15,605 nt of DNA from an uncultured Subdoligranulum sp. (GTDB taxonomy: Bacteria; Bacillota_A; Clostridia; Oscillospirales; Ruminococcaceae): NCBI RefSeq assembly GCF_937890665.1, contig NZ_CALADU010000203.1, positions 1-15,605 on the forward strand, read 5' to 3'. The notes below the pieces were generated by a model, which saw only the letters and a list, made by a program, of their open reading frames with translations, ran no database searches and had not been told where the DNA came from. A program made the position numbers and the translations under genes. Shown piece after piece: positions 5,408-11,910 of this stretch. The first letter of the stretch is position 1. Every line of letters begins with the position of its first letter.

Positions 5408-8116
5408 ATGCCGAAAGAACTCGCCAAACAGTACGCACCGCAGGGTGCCGAGGATCGCATCTATCAAAATTGGTGCGACAAAGGGTATTTCCATACCCAG
5501 ATCGACCGCAGCAAAAAGCCGTTTACCATTGTGATGCCGCCGCCGAACGTTACCGGCCAGCTTCACATGGGCCATGCCATGGATGAAACTTGGCAGGATA
5601 TTCTGACCCGCTATAAGCGGATGCAGGGGTATGCCGCCCTGTGGGTACCGGGCACCGACCACGCCTCTATCGCAACCGAAGCCAAAGTGGTGGCCAAGAT
5701 GCGGGAAGAGGGTTTGACCAAAGAGATGGTCGGCCGGGACGGCTTCCTTGAGCGGGCCTGGGACTGGAAGAACACCTATGGCAACCGCATTGTCAGCCAG
5801 CTGAAAAAGCTGGGCTGTTCCTGTGACTGGCAGCGGGAGCGCTTCACCATGGACGAGGGCTGCTCCGACGCCGTAAAGGAAGTATTCGTTCGCCTGTACG
5901 ACAAGGGCCTGATCTACCGCGGCAACCGGATGGTCAACTGGTGCCCCCACTGCAACACCTCGATTTCCGACGCCGAGGTGGAGTATGAGGCCAAGGAAGG
6001 CAGCTTCTGGCATCTGCTGTACAAAGTCAAAGAGACCGGCGAGACGCTGGAACTGGCCACCACCCGTCCCGAAACGATGCTGGGCGATACCGCCGTGGCG
6101 ATCAACCCCGATGACCCCCGGTACGCCCACCTGCATGGCTGCCATGTAATTCTGCCGTTGCTGGACCGCGAAATCCCCATCGTCTGCGATGAGCACGCCG
6201 ACATGGAGAAGGGCACCGGTGTGGTGAAGATCACCCCCGCCCACGACCCCAACGACTTTGAGGTGGGCAAGCGCCATGATCTGCCGATGATCCGTGTGCT
6301 GACCTACGATGGCCATATGACCGGCGCCGCCGACAAGGCTGCCGCGGATGCTGAAAAGACCGCTGGACGCGCGGCCGCCGACGAGCCCGATGTGCTGGAC
6401 TGCGGCAAGTACGCCGGTATGACCGCCATGGAGGCCCGCAAGGCGATCTTGGCAGACTTGGAGACCTGCGGCGCGCTGAAAGAAACCGAGAGCATCACCC
6501 ACGATGTGGGCACCTGCTACCGCTGCCATTCGGTTATCGAGCCGATGGTGTCCAAGCAGTGGTTCGTCAAGATGGAGCCGTTGGCTGGTCCCGCCATTGA
6601 GGCCGTGGAAAAGGGCGACATCAAGTTTGTGCCCGAGCGGTTCACCAAAAACTATATCAACTGGATGAAAGGCGGCCGAGACTGGTGCATCAGCCGTCAG
6701 CTGTGGTGGGGCCACCAGATCCCTGCTTGGTACTGTGACGACTGCGGCGAGACGGTGGTCGCCAAGACGGCTCCCTCTGTCTGCCCCAAGTGCGGCAGCG
6801 CCCATCTGACCCAAGATCCCGACACGCTGGATACCTGGTTCAGCTCTGCCTTGTGGCCTTTCTCCACGCTGGGCTGGCCCAACGAAAACGCCGAGGATTA
6901 CAACTACTTCTACCCCACCAACACGCTGGTCACCGGCTACGACATCATTGGCTTTTGGGTTTCCCGTATGATCTTCTCCGGTCTTGCCTATACCGGCAAA
7001 GCTCCCTTCGACACGGTGCTGATCCACGGCATTGTGCGGGACAGTCAGGGCCGCAAGATGTCCAAGAGTTTGGGCAATGGCATCGATCCGCTGGAAGTCA
7101 TCGACCAGTACGGTGCCGACGCGCTGCGCATGATGCTGATTGTGGGTTCCACCGCCGGCAACGACATGCGGTACAGCGACGAAAAGGTTACTGCCAGCCG
7201 GAACTTTGCCAACAAGCTGTGGAACGCTGCCCGCTTTGTGCTGATGAACCTGCCGGAGGACTTCACCCCCGGCATGCCCGACGAGGCCCTGTTGGACATG
7301 AGCGACAAGTGGGTGCTGTCCGAGTTGTCCAAGGTTGCCGCCGAGGCCACCGCCAATCTGGACAAATACGAGTTGGGTCTTGCCGCCGAAAAGGTAGAGA
7401 ACTTTATCTGGGAAGTTTACTGCGACTGGTATATCGAGATCTGCAAGTCCCGCCTGAACAGCGACGATGCCCTGCAAGCCGACACTGCCCGCAAAGTGCT
7501 GGTCTATGTGCTGGATAAAGCCCTGAAATTGCTGCATCCCTTTATGCCGTTCATCACTGAGGAAATCTATCAGGCCTTGCCGGGCAGCGAGGAGACCATC
7601 ATGCTCCAGACTTGGCCGGGCAATCTGGAGATGCCGGTCTGGGCGGACGAGTGCGCCGACTTCGAGAAGCTGATGGACTACATTAAAGCGGTACGTGCTA
7701 TACGCAGCGAGATGAATGTCCATCCGGCCAAGAAGACCACCATGGTCATCGAAACCTCCTCCCCTGCCGCTTTCGAGAAGGGCGGTGCCTATCTGGCTCG
7801 CTTTGCCTTTGCCACCGACGTAACGCTGACCGCCAAGTACGACGGCCCCACCGAAGGGATGGTCACGGTTGCCACACCCCATGCTCGGGGCTTCATTCCG
7901 ATGATGGAATTGATCGACCGTGAGAAGGAATTGGCGCGTCTGAACAAGGAACTGACCAAGGCAGAGAAAGAGACGGCCATGTTCCAGAACCAACTGAACA
8001 ACCCCAAGTTTGTGGAGAAGGCGCCTGCCAAACTGGTAGAAGAGACCCGCGCCAAGCTGGCCGCCGCACAAGAGAAGGCCGCTAAGATTCAGGAATCCAT
8101 CCAAGCGCTGGGCTGA
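5408..8116 (+). CDS. valS: Valine--tRNA ligase
   Basis: This is a class Ia aminoacyl-tRNA synthetase of 902 aa, normal for bacterial ValRS, joining valine to tRNA-Val in the cytosol. The ATP motif PPPNVTGQLHMGHA (44-57) contains the HIGH-type HMGH at 53-56. The KMSKS loop is at about 550-554. The CP1 editing domain lies between them, with Cys pairs in WCPHC (near 179-183) and in CDDC...CPKC (near 440-460) that could bind zinc. The C-terminus (from about 835) is the Lys/Glu-rich coiled-coil arm typical of ValRS. I chose the ATG at 5408, 8 bp after AGGAGG (5394-5399). A TTG at 5402 in the same frame is too close to that site. A valine T-box precedes it, and an HD-domain gene follows 32 bp later. 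Confidence 0.98.
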   Translation: MPKELAKQYAPQGAEDRIYQNWCDKGYFHTQIDRSKKPFTIVMPPPNVTGQLHMGHAMDETWQDILTRYKRMQGYAALWVPGTDHASIATEAKVVAKMREEGLTKEMVGRDGFLERAWDWKNTYGNRIVSQLKKLGCSCDWQRERFTMDEGCSDAVKEVFVRLYDKGLIYRGNRMVNWCPHCNTSISDAEVEYEAKEGSFWHLLYKVKETGETLELATTRPETMLGDTAVAINPDDPRYAHLHGCHVILPLLDREIPIVCDEHADMEKGTGVVKITPAHDPNDFEVGKRHDLPMIRVLTYDGHMTGAADKAAADAEKTAGRAAADEPDVLDCGKYAGMTAMEARKAILADLETCGALKETESITHDVGTCYRCHSVIEPMVSKQWFVKMEPLAGPAIEAVEKGDIKFVPERFTKNYINWMKGGRDWCISRQLWWGHQIPAWYCDDCGETVVAKTAPSVCPKCGSAHLTQDPDTLDTWFSSALWPFSTLGWPNENAEDYNYFYPTNTLVTGYDIIGFWVSRMIFSGLAYTGKAPFDTVLIHGIVRDSQGRKMSKSLGNGIDPLEVIDQYGADALRMMLIVGSTAGNDMRYSDEKVTASRNFANKLWNAARFVLMNLPEDFTPGMPDEALLDMSDKWVLSELSKVAAEATANLDKYELGLAAEKVENFIWEVYCDWYIEICKSRLNSDDALQADTARKVLVYVLDKALKLLHPFMPFITEEIYQALPGSEETIMLQTWPGNLEMPVWADECADFEKLMDYIKAVRAIRSEMNVHPAKKTTMVIETSSPAAFEKGGAYLARFAFATDVTLTAKYDGPTEGMVTVATPHARGFIPMMELIDREKELARLNKELTKAEKETAMFQNQLNNPKFVEKAPAKLVEETRAKLAAAQEKAAKIQESIQALG

Positions 8117-8148
8117 GAGCCGACGCTTTCATAAAGGAGCGAATACCA

Positions 8149-8733
8149 ATGGATGCAGGAATGACGCGTGAGCAGGCTTGGGCCCTGCTGCGAGAATACA
8201 ACCAAGAGCCTTTTCATTTGCAGCATGCATTGACGGTGGAAGCTGTCATGCGCTGGTTTGCCGGGAACTTGGGCTACGATGCCGACGCAGATTTTTGGGC
8301 ACTGTGCGGGCTTTTGCACGACGTGGACTTTGAGCGCTACCCCGACCAGCATTGCACCAAAGCGGCCGAGATTTTGCCTGCAGCCGGTGCCAGCGAAGCG
8401 TTGACCCACGCTGTGTGCTGCCATGGGTACGGCCTGTGCAGCGAGGTGAAACCGGAACACGAGATGGAAAAAGTCTTGTTTGCCACCGACGAACTAACCG
8501 GCTTGATCGGTGCCGCCGCCAAGATGCGGCCCAGCAAAAGCTGCACCGATATGGAGCTGTCCAGCCTGAAGAAGAAGTTCAAGGATAAAAAGTTCGCCGC
8601 AGGCTGCTCTCGGGATGTGATCCGTCAAGGTGCCGAGATGCTGGGCTGGGAGCTGGACGCCCTGCTGGATAAGACGCTGCAGGCTATGCGCGCCACCGAA
8701 GCCGACATCCGCACCGCTATGGACGCTCTGTAA
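8149..8733 (+). CDS. HD-domain phosphohydrolase family protein
   Basis: This 194-aa soluble protein has the HD superfamily metal-site pattern: His26, the His57-Asp58 pair in GLLHDVDFERYPDQH, His87 and/or His92 in HAVCCHGY, and Asp114 in FATDELTG. HD proteins are metal-dependent phosphohydrolases acting mostly on nucleotides or signalling molecules. This compact family, with the conserved block MRPSKS...LKKKFKDKKFAAGCSRDVI, is common in Firmicutes, but I know of no assigned substrate. The ATG at 8149 follows AAAGGAG (8133-8139). With only 32 bp after valS and no promoter or terminator between them, it is probably co-transcribed and so also under the valine T-box. A terminator follows at 8762-8799. 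Confidence 0.85.
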   Translation: MDAGMTREQAWALLREYNQEPFHLQHALTVEAVMRWFAGNLGYDADADFWALCGLLHDVDFERYPDQHCTKAAEILPAAGASEALTHAVCCHGYGLCSEVKPEHEMEKVLFATDELTGLIGAAAKMRPSKSCTDMELSSLKKKFKDKKFAAGCSRDVIRQGAEMLGWELDALLDKTLQAMRATEADIRTAMDAL

Positions 8734-8761
8734 ACCGCCAAGATTCCTCACAAATACCTGC

Positions 8762-8799
8762 GCCCCGCTTTCGACGAACCGTCGATTGCGGGGCCTTTC
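8762..8799 (+). terminator. Terminator of the valS/HD-domain unit
   Basis: A GCCCCGC/GCGGGGC stem (8762-8768 with 8788-8794) continues across a TT/TT mismatch into TCGACG/CGTCGA with a three-base loop. A short pyrimidine tail, CTTTCT, follows. The T-run is weak, but the position after the last plus-strand gene fits. Confidence 0.7.
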
Positions 8800-8852
8800 T
8801 CTATATTCCGCATGCCGAAAGTCAATGGTCAGGCGTGTATTTTGGGGCATAC

Positions 8853-8885
8853 AAAAAGTCCCCGCGCCATACAGCGCGGGGACTT
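8853..8885 (-). terminator. Terminator of the lectin/histone-tail gene
   Basis: A perfect 12-bp GC-rich stem (8856-8867 with 8874-8885) has a six-base loop, followed on the minus strand by five T (8853-8857). It lies 46 bp beyond the stop codon. With the plus-strand terminator at 8762-8799 it closes two converging units. Nothing else is seen in the 198-bp gap. Confidence 0.9.
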
Positions 8886-8931
8886 CATCGTTCCAACACA
8901 AAAATTGCAAGGGGGTTCGTCAAACCGGTGA

Positions 8932-9765
8932 TTACTTGCCGGCCTTCTTGGTGGTCTTCTTGGCAGCAGGCTTCTTGGCGGCCGGTTTCTTGGCGGCGGG
9001 CTTCACAGCATCGCTGACCGCCTTCACAGCATCATTGACCACGGGTTTGGCCGCCTTCACAGCCTCTTCCACCACCGGCTTCGCAGCCTTTACAGCCTCA
9101 TCGGCAGCGGGCTTGACGGCCTCGGTGACAGCCTTCACGGTATCATTGACCGTCTTAACGGCTTTTTTGGCCGTGGGGGTGGTGCTGGCCTTCTTCACAG
9201 CCTTCACCACTTCCTCCGCAGCGTCTACCGCCACATCGGCCATATTCTCTGCGGCAGCCTTCGCCTTGGCGGCGGTGGCCTTCGCGCTGGTCTTGGGCTT
9301 GCGGGTCACTTCGCTGATAGTCCAGTACTGGGTGGTACCATTCTCGTCCCGCCAAATCTGCAGGGCCGCGCCGTTATCGGTGTTCATGCCCACCACGTCC
9401 AGCAGCTTGCCGGCAAGGTTAGACTTGATCTTGACGCTGCCGTCGTTGGAAGGCTCCACGACCCACAGCTGGCTGGACGCCGGAGCGCCCTCCCACTGAT
9501 GCACGCGAGTGCCGTCGCTGACGCCGCCGCAATCCAAATCCAGCATTTTGCCGGTGAAACGGTTCTGGATGCGGTACACACCGTCACCAGCGGCGACGAA
9601 GTTCCACTGCTGCCATTCGGCGTTCACGTTATCCCACAACTGGATCTTGGCGCCATTATCGATGTTATAATCCGCAACCTCCACGACTTTGCCGTTGGCG
9701 GCGCTGATGGTATAGAACTTACCGTCGGTAAGTACGGTCTGGGCAACTTTCTTTTTGGGTGCCAT
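8932..9765 (-). CDS. Ricin-type beta-trefoil lectin fused to a histone-H1-like Lys/Ala tail
   Basis: This is a 277-aa protein. Residues about 10-152 form a ricin-B-like beta-trefoil: three repeats of exactly 47 residues, with IQLW/VHQW/LQIW at 41, 88 and 135 and QxW motifs QQW, QLW and QYW at 52, 99 and 146. Such domains usually bind sugars. Residues about 155-277 are low-complexity Lys/Ala/Val/Pro, with two 11-residue AVKAAKPVV(E/N)(E/D) units (224-245) and three PAAKK units (256-270). They resemble histone H1-like or AlgP-like DNA-binding tails. The start MAPKKKVAQ is basic. There is no signal peptide, membrane segment or sortase motif, so the protein is probably cytoplasmic. The ATG at 9765 has AGGAGG 9 bp upstream; upstream in-frame codons lie in the leader. 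It is a single-gene unit with strong promoter and terminator. Function is unknown; nucleic-acid binding is inference. Confidence 0.85.
   Translation of the reverse strand: MAPKKKVAQTVLTDGKFYTISAANGKVVEVADYNIDNGAKIQLWDNVNAEWQQWNFVAAGDGVYRIQNRFTGKMLDLDCGGVSDGTRVHQWEGAPASSQLWVVEPSNDGSVKIKSNLAGKLLDVVGMNTDNGAALQIWRDENGTTQYWTISEVTRKPKTSAKATAAKAKAAAENMADVAVDAAEEVVKAVKKASTTPTAKKAVKTVNDTVKAVTEAVKPAADEAVKAAKPVVEEAVKAAKPVVNDAVKAVSDAVKPAAKKPAAKKPAAKKTTKKAGK
8956..9096 (-). repeat. In-frame tandem repeats in the basic tail
   Basis: Two adjacent 33-bp units (9031-9096) encode 11-residue AVKAAKPVV-type repeats, and three 15-bp units (8956-9000) encode PAAKK. Flanking sequence (about 9097-9160) holds degenerate copies. 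Third-position differences show the copies are not recent identical duplications. Confidence 0.8.
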
Positions 9766-9841
9766 ATCGGAATTCCTCCTAATACGTTGGGCGGCCTCTT
9801 TCTTTTCCCTCTGGCCGCATTCTGTTCCACTGCAAAATTGC

Positions 9842-9867
9842 GTGGCTACGTTCTCTATTATAGCCAC
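9842..9867 (-). promoter_or_regulatory. Inverted repeat over the -10 of the lectin gene promoter
   Basis: A perfect 7-bp inverted repeat, GTGGCTA with TAGCCAC, spans 9842-9848 and 9861-9867 with 12 bp between the arms. It overlaps the -10 hexamer and the expected transcription start. It could be an operator for a repressor or a 5'-end structure; no candidate regulator is evident nearby. Confidence 0.5.
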
Positions 9868-9885
9868 TTTTTCCCAATTCGTCAA
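9857..9885 (-). promoter_or_regulatory. Strong promoter of the lectin/histone-tail gene
   Basis: The minus strand has -35 TTGACG (9880-9885), a 17-bp spacer and -10 TATAAT (9857-9862), a near-consensus sigma-A promoter. It leaves an untranslated leader of about 85 bases before the ATG at 9765. Confidence 0.88.
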
Positions 9886-9914
9886 CTTTTTGGCGCTGTT
9901 GCGGCATTTTGCAC

Positions 9915-9947
9915 AAAAAAGCCGGAATGGCACAAAGCCATCCCGGC
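9915..9947 (-). terminator. Terminator of the marR-ABC operon
   Basis: An 11-bp stem with one G-U pair (9921-9931 with 9937-9947) has a five-base loop. Six T follow on the minus strand (9915-9920). It lies 37 bp after the ABC gene stop and 29 bp before the lectin gene -35, so it separates the two units. Confidence 0.9.
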
Positions 9948-9984
9948 AATTTTGATTGATTCAGGCTGCGTTTTTACCGTTCTT

Positions 9985-11910
9985 TTACGAATTTTCTGCA
10001 AAATTACCGGTGTACAAACGATAATACCGGCCCTTTTGGGCAATCAATTCGTCGTGGGTGCCACGCTCGATGATGCGGCCCTGCTCCAAAACCATAATGC
10101 AGTCCGAGTTGCGCACCGTAGACAGACGGTGGGCAATCACAAAGGTGGTACGGCCATACATCAGACCATCCATGCCATCCTGCACCAACTTCTCGGTACG
10201 GGTATCAATGGAAGAAGTGGCTTCGTCCAGGATCAGCACCGGCGGGTCGGCTACTGCCGCACGAGCGATGGCCAACAACTGCCGCTGGCCTTGGCTCAGG
10301 TTGGTGCCGTCGCCGGTCAGCATGGTATTGTACCCGTCGGGCAGATGCTTGATAAAGCCGTCCGCATTGGCCAAACGTGCCGCCGCGATACATTCCTCGT
10401 CGGTGGCGTTCAGCCGTCCATAGCGGATGTTCTCCATTACCGTGCCGGTGAACAGGTGGGTATCCTGCAGCACGATGCCCAGCGAAGAACGCAGCGCATC
10501 CTTCTCGATGGATTTGATGTCATGCCCATCGTAGAGGATCTGGCCCTTCTGGATGTCATAGAAGCGGTTGATCAGGTTGGTGATCGTCGTCTTGCCGGCA
10601 CCGGTAGAACCAACGAAGGCAATCTTCTGGCCCGGACGACCGTACAAGTTGATGTCGTGCAGCACGATCTTGCCCGGATCGTAGCCAAAGTCCACATCTT
10701 TAAAGACGATGTCGCCCTTGAGCTCGGTATAGGTGCTCTGGCCGTTGGCATCGGTCTTTTTCCAAGCCCAAGTACCGGTGGGCTGATCGGTTTCGGTCAC
10801 CGTGTTGTCAGGCAGATACTTGGCATGGACCAAGGTGATGTCGCCTTCGTTGACTTCCGGCTTTTCATCCAGCAGCGCAAAGATACGCTGGCCGCCTGCC
10901 AACGCCATAACCACCGAGTTCAACTGCATCGAAATCTGGGTAATAGGCTGGTTGAAGTTGCGGGTCAAAACCAAGAAGCTGGCCAGTTTGCCCAGCGTCA
11001 AACCGCCGAAACCGGCAATGGCCATAGCGCCGCCGATGATGGCGCACAACACATAGCTCAAGTTGCCCAACTGGGCATTGACAGGCATCGCCACCAGAGA
11101 GAAGGCATTTGCCTTGTCTGCACTGTGGAACAGTTCGTCGTTCAGCTCGTCAAAGCGTTCGATTGCAGCTTCCTCATGGCAGAAGACCTTGACGACCTTT
11201 TGGCCGTTCATCATCTCTTCGATGTAGCCATTGACGCGGCCCAGTTCCCGCTGCTGCTTCACAAAGAATTTGCCGGAACGGCCGGTGAGGAACTTGGTGC
11301 AAAGCAGCATGACGCCCACCATGAACAAAGCCACCAGCGTCAGCGCCGGGCTGAGCACCAACATGGAGATCAACACGCTGACCACCGTAATGCAGGTGTT
11401 CACCAACTGCGGCAAGCTCTGGCTGATCATCTGCCGCAGCGTATCGGTATCATTGGTGTAGATCGACATGATGTCGCCGTGGGCATGGGTGTCGAAATAC
11501 TTGATGGGCAGCGTTTGCATATGGGTAAACATTTCATCACGCAAGTTTTTCAGCGTTCCCTGCGTAATACGTGCCATCATACGGTTTTGCAGGAAGATGG
11601 CCAAAATGCCCACTGCATAGAATGCACCTACGCGGGCAATGGCCCGGATCAGGCCGCTGAAATCGCTGCTCTTTTCCAACAGCATGGGCGTGATGTAACC
11701 ATCGATCAGCGTTTGCATGAACAAGGTACCTTGTACCTGTGCAAAGACGCTGATGAAGATGCAGCACAACACGGCAATGACCGGGAACTTATAGAGGTGC
11801 ATGACATAGGCCAGAATGCGTTTGAGAATTTTGCCGGGGTTGGCCACTTTGGGACGCGGACCGCGGTTACGGCCGGCGCCTACCTGAACCACTTTCGCCT
11901 GCTGTGCCAT
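9985..11910 (-). CDS. ABC exporter half-transporter with catalytic ATP-site residues
   Basis: This 641-aa type IV (ABCB-like) half-transporter has an N-terminal six-helix exporter domain (about 40-345) and a C-terminal nucleotide-binding domain (from about 400). Walker A GSTGAGKTT is at 434-442, Walker B ends in Asp562-Glu563 with the catalytic Glu present, and the H-loop His is 594. The signature is LSQGQ (538-542), a departure from LSGGQ. A linker of about 35 residues (roughly 365-400) between membrane domain and ATPase is longer than usual and contains TGTWAWKKTDANG. The start ATG overlaps the upstream ABC stop codon (TAATG), so the two are translationally coupled and probably form a heterodimer. 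Substrate is unknown; drug or peptide export is likely from the family and the adjacent MarR. Confidence 0.93.
   Translation of the reverse strand: MAQQAKVVQVGAGRNRGPRPKVANPGKILKRILAYVMHLYKFPVIAVLCCIFISVFAQVQGTLFMQTLIDGYITPMLLEKSSDFSGLIRAIARVGAFYAVGILAIFLQNRMMARITQGTLKNLRDEMFTHMQTLPIKYFDTHAHGDIMSIYTNDTDTLRQMISQSLPQLVNTCITVVSVLISMLVLSPALTLVALFMVGVMLLCTKFLTGRSGKFFVKQQRELGRVNGYIEEMMNGQKVVKVFCHEEAAIERFDELNDELFHSADKANAFSLVAMPVNAQLGNLSYVLCAIIGGAMAIAGFGGLTLGKLASFLVLTRNFNQPITQISMQLNSVVMALAGGQRIFALLDEKPEVNEGDITLVHAKYLPDNTVTETDQPTGTWAWKKTDANGQSTYTELKGDIVFKDVDFGYDPGKIVLHDINLYGRPGQKIAFVGSTGAGKTTITNLINRFYDIQKGQILYDGHDIKSIEKDALRSSLGIVLQDTHLFTGTVMENIRYGRLNATDEECIAAARLANADGFIKHLPDGYNTMLTGDGTNLSQGQRQLLAIARAAVADPPVLILDEATSSIDTRTEKLVQDGMDGLMYGRTTFVIAHRLSTVRNSDCIMVLEQGRIIERGTHDELIAQKGRYYRLYTGNFAENS

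Noticed and set aside
5366..8104. A 912-codon open frame on the strand opposite valS
   Set aside because: It mirrors valS almost end to end. Long antisense frames are expected where GC-rich codons make stop complements rare. Its translation shows no family signature, and it lacks a sensible ribosome binding site.
8943..9160. Repetitive DNA in the lectin gene as a CRISPR or mobile-element repeat
   Set aside because: The repeats are in frame, imperfect, without spacers, and explained by the Lys/Ala/Pro protein repeats.
9766..9933. A 56-residue N-terminal extension of the lectin protein
   Set aside because: The extended frame runs back through the strong promoter and terminator region. The ATG at 9765 has a perfect AGGAGG site, so the extension would be largely untranscribed.
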